From contig JAJDEB010000008.1 of assembly GCA_029260015.1 (NCBI GenBank), positions 194,937 to 258,936 of the forward strand: DNA of 64,000 nt, written 5' to 3'. The notes under the pieces were generated by a model, which saw only the letters and a program-made list of their open reading frames with translations, made no database searches and was not told where the DNA came from. Position numbers and translations under genes: made by a program. Every line of letters begins with the position of its first letter. The stretch's first letter is position 1. The DNA is from Phycisphaerae bacterium (lineage in GTDB: Bacteria; Planctomycetota; Phycisphaerae; UBA1845). This document shows positions 51,002 through 60,064 of the stretch, in pieces.

Positions 51002-52370
51002 ATCGGAGTGATTTGACAGCGGCAATGAAAGCGTCGCCGCGCTCTTCATAGTTACTGAAGGCGTCGTAGCTCGGGCAGCCTGGAGAGAGCAACACGACAT
51101 CGCCGGCCTGCGCGAGTGATCGCGCCTTCTCTATAGCTGCGGCGAACGTTTGTTCTGGTTGAACAACCTTGGGGCGATTCGCATCTCCGAGCCCACCGAT
51201 CATCTCGGCCAATCGCTGGGCTGCGTCGCCGAAACTGATGACCGCGCGAACCGATTTCCACGTGCAGTCCTTGATGCGTTCGAGTTCGCTCCCGGTGTCT
51301 TTGCCACCGCACAGAAGCACGACAGGTTCCGAGAACGAACGAAGGGCGGTATCGATGGCTTCAACCGACGTTGACTTTGAATCGTTAAAGTATCGCACGC
51401 CGTCAACACAACGGGCGTATTGAATGCGATGGGCCAAACCCCCAAAGCCCGCAAGCGCCGAACGCGACACCTCGAAGCTGATACCCAACTCTTTTGCAAC
51501 CAGCGCGGCGAATCGGGCGTTGGCTTGGTTGTGCGGACCCGGTATTTGAAGGTCAAATGATTCGGTAAACGAGTCAGCTTTGATCATTCGGCCTTTCTGG
51601 TAACGAACGAAGCCGCCTATTCGCTCGCGCACCTTTTCATCGACACGCCCGACCACCGCACATGCCCCGAGCGACATCCCGCGAATCAGATTCAGTTTTG
51701 CGTCGATGTACGCTTCGTAACTTCCGTGTCGATCCAAGTGATGCGACGTAATGTTCGTGATGCCTACGATGGGCCAATCGCCCGAGAGACTGGGAAGCAC
51801 GTCCAACTGAAAACTGGACAACTCAAGTACCACCAGATCGTCTGCCGACATTGTGCCGACTTCGCTCAGCAATGATCGCCCGATGTTTCCGCCCAGGTAT
51901 GCGTTCTTGTATTTGGCAGCATCTTTTGCTCCCTGGGATTCCAAAATGTAGTGGAGCATCGCGCACGTCGTGCTTTTACCGATCGAGCCCGTCACACCGA
52001 TCATTCGCGACGGGCAGCGATCGACGAACAAACCCATCTCCGTCGTCCACGGAATTCGCCGTTCCCTCGCAGCCTGCACGAATTCGCTCGTCGCGCGATT
52101 GACGGCTGGGCTGATGATAAGCAGATCGGCACCTTCGAGGTCTGCGACGCTGTGCGAACCCAACCTATATTCGACAGACACATCGGCGAGCGCTTCCATC
52201 GGTGTGCGTAGCGTATCCTCGTTGGCCACATCGGTGACCAAAACGCTCGCGGCACGGTTGACCAAGAAACGCGTAACGCCAACACCACCGCCAAAGCGCC
52301 CGAGGCCCATCACCACAACCCGGGCACCGGCCAACATCTTGTCAGTTATATGGCTTGGTACATCATTCAT
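51000..52370 (-). CDS. murD: UDP-N-acetylmuramoylalanine-D-glutamate ligase
   Basis: MurD adds D-glutamate to UDP-MurNAc-L-Ala in peptidoglycan synthesis. The 456-residue protein has an N-terminal Rossmann motif VVVMGLGRFGGG, the ATP-binding GVTGSIGKSTT (family GTNGKST/GSNGKT), VVLELSSFQLD, TNITSHHLDRHGSYEAY, GLAHRIQYA and YFNDSKSTS. The end is SPGCPSYDAFSNYEERG. It is separate from any mur/dcw cluster. The pyrF stop lies 30 bases upstream, so the two may be cotranscribed. The stop codon is contributed partly by the 121-bp repeat. Confidence 0.95.
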   Translation of the reverse strand: MNDVPSHITDKMLAGARVVVMGLGRFGGGVGVTRFLVNRAASVLVTDVANEDTLRTPMEALADVSVEYRLGSHSVADLEGADLLIISPAVNRATSEFVQAARERRIPWTTEMGLFVDRCPSRMIGVTGSIGKSTTCAMLHYILESQGAKDAAKYKNAYLGGNIGRSLLSEVGTMSADDLVVLELSSFQLDVLPSLSGDWPIVGITNITSHHLDRHGSYEAYIDAKLNLIRGMSLGACAVVGRVDEKVRERIGGFVRYQKGRMIKADSFTESFDLQIPGPHNQANARFAALVAKELGISFEVSRSALAGFGGLAHRIQYARCVDGVRYFNDSKSTSVEAIDTALRSFSEPVVLLCGGKDTGSELERIKDCTWKSVRAVISFGDAAQRLAEMIGGLGDANRPKVVQPEQTFAAAIEKARSLAQAGDVVLLSPGCPSYDAFSNYEERGDAFIAAVKSLR

Positions 52371-52400
52371 TGATCAATCCGCCCTCTACCGCACAATGAC

Positions 52401-53312
52401 TCAAACGTTTTCGTGAATGGACGCCAGCGCCGCAACGAATTCGTCACACGCCCGCGCAACTGATTCCTGCCAAGATGCGTCACCCCCATCGCTGCTCTCA
52501 TACGCATAGATTACACTGCGCGACGCATTGACGATCGCGCCTTTACCATTCTCATCAAAGCAAGCTGCCACCTGTTCGACCGATCGCCCTTGTGCCCCGA
52601 AGCCCGGCACCAGAAATATGCCATGCGGCATGAGGCGCCGCAACTTGCGGGCGATTTCCAGATTCCCCGGCGCGGCCACCGCTCCGATATTGCTGAACCC
52701 TGACGCACCGATCGATGACTTGCCCCACTCGTGAACCAATGCGGCGACTTCTTCGACCACCATGTTCCCATTCCCTAGCGGCAAGTGCTGCAACTGGGCG
52801 GCGGAGGCATTGCTCGTATGGACCAGAACGAATATGCCTCGCCCCGTCGCGTTCGCAGCCTCGACAAACGGGGCGACCCCATCGCTTCCGAGGTATCCGT
52901 TGACGGTCACCGCATCGGGTATCGAATCGTCGGTCGGCCCGTCACCGATCAAATGTGCCGCAGCATAACTCGCACTGGAGTGTCCAATGTCGCTGCGTTT
53001 GATGTCGCCGATGACCAGCAACCCACGATCGTGGGCGTGGCGCACCGACTCGTGATAGGCGTCGATGCCGGCTCCTCGAAACGGTTCAAAAAAAGCGATG
53101 TTGAGTTTGACGACTGCCACCCGGTCTGCGACGGCATCAATAACGTCTTTGGAGAATTGCTCCAATACGCCTGCAGACGTCTTGCGATCTGTTGATTCGC
53201 CAACTCGCAGCGATGCTGGCAGTCGCTCCAAATCAGGATCGATCCCCACGCAGGCACAGGTCCCGCACGTTTGGACGCGTCGCACAAGTCTATCGGCAAA
53301 TCCATCAGCCAT
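52401..53312 (-). CDS. pyrF: Orotidine 5'-phosphate decarboxylase (type 2)
   Basis: PyrF decarboxylates OMP to UMP. ATG 53312 is favoured (GGAG 6 bases upstream, family start MADGFADRLVRR); ATG 53324 with AAGGA is a close alternative. The 303-residue protein has CVGIDPDLERLP, VAVVKLNIAFFEPF, the catalytic VIGDIKRSDIGHSSASYA, and a phosphate-binding LVPGFGAQG. Length and the DIKRSDIG motif fit the longer class found in actinobacteria and myxobacteria. It is divergent from rsgA across 120 bp. Confidence 0.94.
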   Translation of the reverse strand: MADGFADRLVRRVQTCGTCACVGIDPDLERLPASLRVGESTDRKTSAGVLEQFSKDVIDAVADRVAVVKLNIAFFEPFRGAGIDAYHESVRHAHDRGLLVIGDIKRSDIGHSSASYAAAHLIGDGPTDDSIPDAVTVNGYLGSDGVAPFVEAANATGRGIFVLVHTSNASAAQLQHLPLGNGNMVVEEVAALVHEWGKSSIGASGFSNIGAVAAPGNLEIARKLRRLMPHGIFLVPGFGAQGRSVEQVAACFDENGKGAIVNASRSVIYAYESSDGGDASWQESVARACDEFVAALASIHENV

Positions 53313-53432
53313 TCGATTCTCCATCGGGTCCTTGGCAATATAAAGCTGGAATCCGGCGCACGCAACGCAGCAAGTCATACATTCAGATCGAATAGGCTTT
53401 TCGTCTCAGCAAAGACTTGCGATAATGGGTTG

Positions 53433-54563
53433 ATGGCCAAGAGCGACAAAGACGCCAACGAAAAGACCGGGAAGAAAGTCCGGGTATCCCTGCGCCGAAA
53501 TCGCGGAAAACCCGCGCGCGACAAGGACTGGACGCGAATCCACCGCGATGACGAAGACCGAGCCGCCGACGCCGTCCTTGACGAAAACGTGATCTCCAAA
53601 GGCTCGATGTCGCGCAAGCGAACGATCATTGAAAACGACCCCAAGACGGATGGGCTTTCGAAGGGTGTCGTCGTGGCGATGCGCGGTTTGATCGCCGAAA
53701 TCGACGACGGCCAGCGCGTTTGGCCCTGTACCGTTCGGCGCGTGCTGCGGACGCGACTGATCAAAGAACGCCAGTCGGTCACGGTTGGCGATCGTGTGCT
53801 GTTTTCCATCGAAGCCGATCAGGAGGCTGTCACCAACGAGGGCGTTATCGAACAAGTCGAACCGCGCAAGGGAATGCTGACCCGAGTCAGCGGTAAACGG
53901 ATGCAAACGATTGTCGCGAACGTCGATCAGGTCATCGTCGTCACGTCAGCGGCACAGCCGAGTCCGAAACCACACCTGATCGATCGCTACATCGTCGCTG
54001 CCCACGCTGGCGAAATCACCCCGGTCATTTGCTGCAACAAGATCGACCTTGATGAAAAAGATAATGCGAAAGAAATGCTGACGTTGTATGCCGAATTGGG
54101 TTATCAAACGCTCACCACGAGTACGGTGACAGGACATGGCGTGAACGAGTTGCGGACCATCTTTCGTGATAAGACCTCCGCCGTCGCCGGGCAAAGTGGC
54201 GTCGGTAAAAGTTCGCTCTTAAACGCGCTTGATCCTTCGCTGAACCTGCGCACAGCCGAAGTGGCTGATGATACGAACAAGGGGCGGCACGCAACGACCA
54301 CTGCAATGCTGTATAAATTGCCGTTTGGTGGTTTTGTTGCTGATACGCCAGGTGTGCGCTCATTCGACTTGTCCGCCGTTCCGATCAACGAGATTGAAAT
54401 GCATTTCGTAGAATTTGCCGAGCATGTTCCGAATTGCAAATTCGCCGACTGCACGCATCGACATGAAATCAAATGTGCTGTGATGAATGCTGTTGAAGAC
54501 GGAGCGATTTCAGAATTGCGTTACGAAAGCTACTGCCGGATGTTTGAAGAGCAGATGGATTAG
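53433..54563 (+). CDS. rsgA: Ribosome small-subunit GTPase RsgA
   Basis: RsgA is a circularly permuted GTPase that checks 30S maturation. The 376-residue protein (start 53433) has a basic N-terminal extension of about 70 residues, an OB domain (about 75-145), and G motifs in permuted order: NKID (202-205), GQSGVGKS (253-260) and DTPG (304-307). The C-terminal zinc site is Cys335, Cys340, His342 and Cys348. The in-frame extension back to 53271 would run into pyrF and is rejected. Confidence 0.94.
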   Translation: MAKSDKDANEKTGKKVRVSLRRNRGKPARDKDWTRIHRDDEDRAADAVLDENVISKGSMSRKRTIIENDPKTDGLSKGVVVAMRGLIAEIDDGQRVWPCTVRRVLRTRLIKERQSVTVGDRVLFSIEADQEAVTNEGVIEQVEPRKGMLTRVSGKRMQTIVANVDQVIVVTSAAQPSPKPHLIDRYIVAAHAGEITPVICCNKIDLDEKDNAKEMLTLYAELGYQTLTTSTVTGHGVNELRTIFRDKTSAVAGQSGVGKSSLLNALDPSLNLRTAEVADDTNKGRHATTTAMLYKLPFGGFVADTPGVRSFDLSAVPINEIEMHFVEFAEHVPNCKFADCTHRHEIKCAVMNAVEDGAISELRYESYCRMFEEQMD

Positions 54564-54587
54564 ATCGCGAATCATGCAACACGATTC

Positions 54588-54652
54588 GTAGGGTGGGCCG
54601 TGCCCACCTCCGTTTGATGGCACAATGGGCTGGTGGGCACGGCCCACCCTAC
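54588..54652. repeat. Palindromic element, 21-bp perfect arms
   Basis: The left arm is 54588-54608 and the right arm 54632-54652, each a perfect reverse complement of the other (GTAGGGTGGGCCGTGCCCACC), with a 23-bp loop. This sequence type is a known family of mobile-looking intergenic repeats in several bacterial phyla. It sits between convergent rsgA and nadC, could act as a bidirectional terminator, and contains the nadC stop codon. Confidence 0.9.
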
Positions 54653-55560
54653 TTGATACGTTCAAGCGAGAGATCAACCGCCGTCGCCGAGTGCGTTAGT
54701 GCACCGACCGAAATGTAATCCACACCTGTCTTTGCAATATCGCTTACCGTATCAATATTCACCCCGCCCGATGCCTCAAGCTTGACCTTCTCACTTAAAT
54801 TCAGCGACGCCCGCAACGCAACGGCCTCGCGCATGTCATCGAGCGAAAAATTATCAAGCAGGATAACGTCAATCCCCACTACATTGAACAACTGGCGGAC
54901 CTGTTCGAAGTTGTCGGCTTCCACTTCGACAAATCGTGGCGGTGGGTCGATCGCTCCAACCCGATTGAGCATGTCAAAAACCACCGCAGACGTTTGGCCG
55001 GTGGGTTGGCTGGCGAGGTGGTTATCTTTGATCAAGACTGCGTCATGCAATCCCATGCGATGATTCTGCCCTCCGCCACAGCGCACCGCGTATTTTTCAA
55101 GATGTCGCCAGCCCGGTGTCGTTTTTCGAGTGTCGAGAATAACGGCACCGCTACCTTCGACCGCGATCACGAATCGGCGCGTCTTCGTTGCAATGCCACT
55201 GAGTCTCTGCAGGAAATTCAACAACACGCGTTCCACCGTCAGGATCGAATTCACCGGGCCGGAAAGCTCCAGCAGTGACGTATGATCACTGCCGAATTCA
55301 CCGCCATCCACACCCGCCGGCTTCCACGACAACGCAATGTCGGTGGCATATTCTGCGACAATCGTCTCTGCAAGTTCCCGCCCAGCGAACACCCCCGACT
55401 CCTTGCTGATCAAGCGGAACACTCCATTACCCGGATCACCTAGTAGGTCGCTCGTGAGGTCACCGCGCCCAAGGTCTTCTTCCTTGCCCATGCGTGCGAG
55501 CGTTCGCGTTTGCTCAATCAGCGCAGTTTGGTCAATCGGTATCAGCGATCGATCAGTCAT
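54649..55560 (-). CDS. nadC: Nicotinate-nucleotide pyrophosphorylase (carboxylating)
   Basis: NadC makes nicotinate mononucleotide from quinolinate and PRPP in NAD synthesis. The 303-residue protein has EEDLGRGDLTSDLL, ERVLLNFLQRLSGIAT, the active-site LDTRKTTPGWRHLEKYAVRCGGGQNHRMGLHDAVLIKDNHL, EVEADNFEQ, ILLDNFSLDDMREAV and LEASGGVN..VDYISVGALTHS. Its ATG overlaps the uvrB stop (ATGA). No nadA or nadB is nearby. The last codons and stop lie in the palindromic repeat. Confidence 0.96.
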   Translation of the reverse strand: MTDRSLIPIDQTALIEQTRTLARMGKEEDLGRGDLTSDLLGDPGNGVFRLISKESGVFAGRELAETIVAEYATDIALSWKPAGVDGGEFGSDHTSLLELSGPVNSILTVERVLLNFLQRLSGIATKTRRFVIAVEGSGAVILDTRKTTPGWRHLEKYAVRCGGGQNHRMGLHDAVLIKDNHLASQPTGQTSAVVFDMLNRVGAIDPPPRFVEVEADNFEQVRQLFNVVGIDVILLDNFSLDDMREAVALRASLNLSEKVKLEASGGVNIDTVSDIAKTGVDYISVGALTHSATAVDLSLERIK

Positions 55561-57617
55561 GAGTAACGCCTGCCTTTTCTTCCGGTGCTCTTGGGGCGAT
55601 GTGGAGTTGAATCCACGTCCAGTGAAGTTTCTGGAACCATTTCCGTCGATTTGTCACTCGTGAGTTCTTCCATCCGATCACGCAATCTTGCAGCGCGTTC
55701 GAAGTCCAGTTGCTCAGCCGCTTCGAGCATTTGAGCTTTGAGCATTTCGATGGCTTCACTTCTATCGAGTTGGGCGGCTGACTGCTTGACGGCTTCTGCA
55801 GCAACTTTCCGTGCAGAAAGCACCGTCTCCAAACCGGACCGTACTTCTTTGCGAATCGTCGTCGGGGTGATGCCGTGTTTTTCATTGTGGGCAGTTTGAA
55901 TCGTGCGGCGGCGCTCGGTTTCGTCCATCGCCCGCTGCATGCTCGGCGTGATTTTGTCGGCGTATAGAATGACTTCGGCGTTCACATTGCGGGCTGTTCG
56001 ACCGATCATCTGAATCAGCGACGATTCGCTGCGAAGAAATCCTTCCTTGTCTGCGTCGAGAATTGCCACCAACGAAACCTGCGGCAAATCGAGCCCTTCA
56101 CGCAAAAGATTCACGCCAACCAATGCATCGAATTCGCCGGCTTGCAGCGCTTTGAGAATCTTGACGCGATCGAGCGTGTCGATCTCGCTGTGCAGATACT
56201 CTGCCCGCAAGCCTTCGCGCTTGAGGTAATCCGACAAGTCTTCCGCCAATCGTTTCGTCAACGTCGTGACGAGCACGCTCTCTTTGGCCGCCGCCCGCTG
56301 CGCGACGCGCTGAATCAAATCTGGCACCTGACCGCGTGCAGGCAACACTTCAATCGGCGGGTCGATCAAACCCGTCGGACGAATGACTTGCTCGATCACC
56401 TCGCCCTTGCACTTTTCAAGTTCATACGGACCGGGTGTCGCCGACATGAATGTGACATGATGCCACGATTCCTCAAATTCCTCGAATCGCAAGGGTCGGT
56501 TGTCGAGCGCCGAGGGCAATCGAAAACCGTGATCAACGAGTACTTGTTTGCGGCTACGATCCCCGGCATACATCGCCCGAATCTGAGGAATGGTAACGTG
56601 CGACTCGTCGATGATGAGATGAAAATCGTCCGGAAAATAATTGATCAGCGTCGACGGTTTCGCACCGGGCGGCGCGCCCGTCAAGTGCCGCGCGTAGTTT
56701 TCGATCCCGCTGCAGAAACCGACTTCCTGAATCATCTCCATGTCGTATTTGGTTCGGGCAGCCAGCCGCTGGGCTTCGAGCAGTTTGCCCTTTTGCCTGA
56801 GTTGGATAAGCCGCGTTTCAAGTTCGGCTGAGATCGATGCAATCGCCGATTCAACACGGTCCTCTGGCATGACGTAGTGGACTGCCGGAAATACGAAAAT
56901 TCGATCTTCATTGGCGAGCACTTCGCCTGATGTCGGATTGATCAGATCGAGGCGTTCAACTTCGTCGCCAAACATCTCGATGCGATAGGCAAACTGCTCG
57001 TACGCCGGATAAACTTCGACAACATCGCCGCGAACCCGAAACGTAGCCCGCTTGATGTCCGTGTTGCTGCGGGTGTATTGCAGATCGACGAAGCGGCGCA
57101 ACAGTTTGTCGCGTTCGATCTCCTCACCGACGGCCAGCGAAAGCATGCTTGCTTTATAATCCTCCGGCGAGCCCAACCCGAAGATGCACGACACGCTGGC
57201 AACGATGATGACGTCTTGCCGTGACGAAAGGGAGCTGGTCGATCGCAGCCGCAATCGGTCGAGATCGTCATTACGCGAGGCGTCTTTCTCGATGTAAATG
57301 TCGCGTTGGGGAATGTATGCTTCCGGCTGATAGTAGTCGTAATAACTGACGAAGTACTCGACCGCATTGTTCGGAAACAACTCGCGGAATTCCTCGTACA
57401 ACTGAGCCGCAAGCGTTTTGTTGTGCGAGATGACGAGCGTCGGTTTCTCCAATCGCTCGATCACGTTGGCGACGCTGAAGGTTTTTCCAGAACCAGTCAC
57501 CCCCATCAGGCAAGCGCAACCCGCCCGTTCTTGGTACGCGCGCACCAATTTATCAATGGCCTGCGGTTGGTCGCCAGCCGGCGTAAACTCGCTGATTAAC
57601 TTGAATCGGTTTGTCAT
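55557..57617 (-). CDS. uvrB: Excinuclease ABC subunit B
   Basis: UvrB verifies DNA damage with UvrA and recruits UvrC. ATG 57617 has GAGG 5-6 bases upstream; the earlier in-frame start at 57638 is not needed. The 686-residue protein has Walker A GVTGSGKT (39-46), the beta-hairpin segment SYYDYYQPEAYIPQ (91-104), IDESHVT, SATPGPYELE, and helicase motifs GVNLLREGLDLP and QMIGRTARN. A C-terminal UVR domain (KAQMLEAAEQLDFERAARLRDRMEEL) and a basic tail follow. It is coupled to nadC by a 4-base overlap. Confidence 0.97.
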   Translation of the reverse strand: MTNRFKLISEFTPAGDQPQAIDKLVRAYQERAGCACLMGVTGSGKTFSVANVIERLEKPTLVISHNKTLAAQLYEEFRELFPNNAVEYFVSYYDYYQPEAYIPQRDIYIEKDASRNDDLDRLRLRSTSSLSSRQDVIIVASVSCIFGLGSPEDYKASMLSLAVGEEIERDKLLRRFVDLQYTRSNTDIKRATFRVRGDVVEVYPAYEQFAYRIEMFGDEVERLDLINPTSGEVLANEDRIFVFPAVHYVMPEDRVESAIASISAELETRLIQLRQKGKLLEAQRLAARTKYDMEMIQEVGFCSGIENYARHLTGAPPGAKPSTLINYFPDDFHLIIDESHVTIPQIRAMYAGDRSRKQVLVDHGFRLPSALDNRPLRFEEFEESWHHVTFMSATPGPYELEKCKGEVIEQVIRPTGLIDPPIEVLPARGQVPDLIQRVAQRAAAKESVLVTTLTKRLAEDLSDYLKREGLRAEYLHSEIDTLDRVKILKALQAGEFDALVGVNLLREGLDLPQVSLVAILDADKEGFLRSESSLIQMIGRTARNVNAEVILYADKITPSMQRAMDETERRRTIQTAHNEKHGITPTTIRKEVRSGLETVLSARKVAAEAVKQSAAQLDRSEAIEMLKAQMLEAAEQLDFERAARLRDRMEELTSDKSTEMVPETSLDVDSTPHRPKSTGRKGRRYS

Positions 57618-57930
57618 TGAGGCCTCACCTGCAATCATTTCGACTCGTATTCGAGAGAGTATACCGATGCCCAGCGTTTCGGTCCAAGTCGGGGCAACAC
57701 ATGCGCCAAATCACTCAAACCAGCCATTCGCCGCGCGCGATTTCACCACGTTTTCGATACTCATTTTCTTGCGATCGTTTGAGACAAATCATGAACACTC
57801 GAATTGCACGAAGCGTTTTTTTGAAAACGATTTCGCTTTTCAACAGCGACGATATTTGATAGGACTCTCGCAACGATTTGGCTTATCCGAATCACGGACG
57901 ATAATTGAGTCAATGGAAGGGCACCACCCA

Positions 57931-59499
57931 ATGTCGATTCGACGGATCGCGATCGAAAGAACAGCTAGACCAGTGCGTTGCAAGCACAAATCAACAGGCG
58001 TGTTTTTCTTCGCGTTCGTTGTCGGCGTATTGGTTTGCCAAATGACCTTGGGTCAGACGAAACCGACGATCGACGCCAGCGTAGAACCAGCCGGCCATTT
58101 TGATGAACAACAAGCCGAATCAGATTCCTTCAGTCTGAAACCTGAGTTAGAATCGAAGCCCACCCCCACTCTCCCTGGTCCCAAGTACAACAACCTTCGA
58201 TACGACGACGACTTCAGCTATCTCGACGGCGAACCCGGCACATACATCGAAGACCCCTTCGACCCGATTAAGAACATCCATCTTGACGATGACTGGCGAT
58301 TGTCGTTGGGCGGTGAAGTACGTTTTCGCATGGAATCGTCAACGAACGTTTCATTCGGGACCAGCACGCGCACCCAGGACAGCTATCAACTCTACCGAAG
58401 CTTCATGCACTTCGATCTGAAGTACCGCGATTCGGCTCGCTTCTTTTTTCAGATTGGATCGGCACTCATCAGCGACCGATCGCTTCCGCCGCGTGCGATT
58501 GATGAAAACCGCTTCGCACTTCAGCAGTTTTTCTTTGACCTCAAACCGCTCGGAGATGGCACGCCACTCACGATTCGCGTGGGACGTCAAGACCTGCAAT
58601 ATGGCCGCCAACGATTCGTATCACCATTGGACTGGTCCAATACGCGAAGGCGCTTCGATGCGGTTAAGATCTTCTGGCACGAAGATGCTTTCGAGTTCGA
58701 CGTCTTCTATTCCAAACCGGTGGTTGTTCGTAAACGACATCTGGATCGATGGGAAGAAGACGTCGATTTCTATGGTGCTTATTTCAGCTACAAAGGCGTC
58801 GGGCGGCACAAATTCGATGTTTTCTTTTACGGTCAGGATGACACCCGCGACCGTATCAATCCGAATGGAAATACTGGCGATATGAGTCGCTATACGCTCG
58901 GTGCATCATTCGAGGGAAAGACGGGCGCATTCGACTACAACGGGTTCCTTGCCGGTCAATGGGGACGCTGGGCGGGTGATACGATTCAGGCATGGGCATG
59001 GGGCATTGAGGGCGGATACACGCTGACCGCATACGCATGGACGCCAAGAATCGGTGCCGGATTTGACTGGGCTAGCGGTGACGAAAACCCCGTCGACGGC
59101 AAGGTAGGCACGTTTGACCAGCTTTTTCCCCTCGGACACGCCTACCTTGGTTTAATCGATTTGGTTGCACGGCAAAACCTAAATGCCGTTCACGTCGATA
59201 TAACAGCATGGCCCGTTCCCAAGAAAGTCAAAGGCAAACTCGCGTATCATGCGTTTTGGTTGAACGCCAAGCGCGACGCTCTGTACGGAGTGACCGGCGC
59301 ACCAGGTCGACGCGACGTAACGGGTGATAGCGGAACCGAATTGGGACACGAGTTGGACCTGACGGTGGAGTGGAATATCGACCGCCATCAATCGATGTTA
59401 TTTGGGTATTCGCATTTTTGGGACAGTTCGTTCATCACAAATACCGGAATCAGTGACGACCCGGATTTGTTCTATGTGCAATACGCATTTAAGTTCTAG
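57931..59499 (+). CDS. Alginate-export-type outer-membrane beta-barrel protein
   Basis: ATG 57931 (AAGGG about 10 bases upstream) is preferred; ATG 57913 is also possible. The 522-residue protein starts with a basic N-region and a signal peptide (ending LGQ-TK). It then has an acidic periplasmic segment and an Alginate_exp-like barrel from about residue 115 (WRLSLGGEVRFRMESS), with regular amphipathic strands. Markers are VGRQDLQYGRQRFVSPLDWSNTRRRFDAVK and a terminal aromatic strand ending FYVQYAFKF. It is probably an outer-membrane channel for an anionic polymer or solute; the substrate is unknown. Confidence 0.88.
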   Translation: MSIRRIAIERTARPVRCKHKSTGVFFFAFVVGVLVCQMTLGQTKPTIDASVEPAGHFDEQQAESDSFSLKPELESKPTPTLPGPKYNNLRYDDDFSYLDGEPGTYIEDPFDPIKNIHLDDDWRLSLGGEVRFRMESSTNVSFGTSTRTQDSYQLYRSFMHFDLKYRDSARFFFQIGSALISDRSLPPRAIDENRFALQQFFFDLKPLGDGTPLTIRVGRQDLQYGRQRFVSPLDWSNTRRRFDAVKIFWHEDAFEFDVFYSKPVVVRKRHLDRWEEDVDFYGAYFSYKGVGRHKFDVFFYGQDDTRDRINPNGNTGDMSRYTLGASFEGKTGAFDYNGFLAGQWGRWAGDTIQAWAWGIEGGYTLTAYAWTPRIGAGFDWASGDENPVDGKVGTFDQLFPLGHAYLGLIDLVARQNLNAVHVDITAWPVPKKVKGKLAYHAFWLNAKRDALYGVTGAPGRRDVTGDSGTELGHELDLTVEWNIDRHQSMLFGYSHFWDSSFITNTGISDDPDLFYVQYAFKF

Positions 59500-59541
59500 G
59501 GAGTCATGTGACGCCACTTGCAATAGGAAAGGATTCTAGAG

Positions 59542-59736
59542 TTGAAAAATAAAACCATGCAATACAGGTTTCTGAGTGTTCTGTTGATGGGCGGACTGAT
59601 TCTCACCAGCTCGGTCGGATGTGTTTCGAGCGGAACCTATAAGGACATCATTGAAACATCGGTCAAGACGGTTGCTGCTACACTGCTCGATATTATTGTG
59701 ATCGATAATCTAGAAGGTCGCGCCGGCGAAAATTAG
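59542..59736 (+). CDS. Small lipoprotein (64 aa)
   Basis: A TTG start at 59542 has AAGGA 9 bases upstream; ATG 59557 is the alternative. It has a signal peptide with lipobox SVGC (Cys27). The remaining 37 residues are mostly one amphipathic helix (TYKDIIETSVKTVAATLLDIIVID). It lies 42 bases after the beta-barrel gene and could be its partner. No family was recognised. Confidence 0.65.
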   Translation: MKNKTMQYRFLSVLLMGGLILTSSVGCVSSGTYKDIIETSVKTVAATLLDIIVIDNLEGRAGEN

Positions 59737-60064
59737 ATCAATTAAGGGAACAAGATCGCTTCTGGCCGACCGTATGCCAACTCATTGATTTACGGATGGC
59801 GTCCGGAAGCCCTTACCCTGAACTAAGCGACTCGACGATACATCTCAACGTGCGGGCAGGACATCTCAGCGTGCGGTCTGGGTAGTCATTTCCGATCGAT
59901 TCGCCGAGTCTGCAGTTACTTATGGTGGGTGCGATACGAATGCATCGCCTTGTGAAATGCGCATTCGGATTCATCTGCGAAATCTTTTGAATCAAAAGGG
60001 GCGAGCCATCCGTTTGAATAGCCCGCCCCCACTTGTATTGACGAAATTGCAAAACAAATCAAGA
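59737..60064. other. Intergenic region, no gene seen
   Basis: Apart from the terminator at 59991-60029 nothing is recognised. It lies between convergent genes. Confidence 0.5.
59991..60029 (-). terminator. Terminator of the NHL-like lipoprotein gene
   Basis: On the minus strand a GC-rich hairpin (60024-60029 pairing with 59998-60003, extended by GC pairs) is followed by TTTTGATTC. It lies 36 bases after the stop codon. Confidence 0.7.

Noticed and set aside
53271..53432. Upstream extension of rsgA
   Set aside because: It overlaps the divergent pyrF start and has no similarity to RsgA; the basic N-terminus starting at 53433 is sufficient.
57418..57930. Upstream in-frame extension of the beta-barrel gene
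   Set aside because: It would run antisense through the start of uvrB and place about 170 residues before a clear signal peptide.
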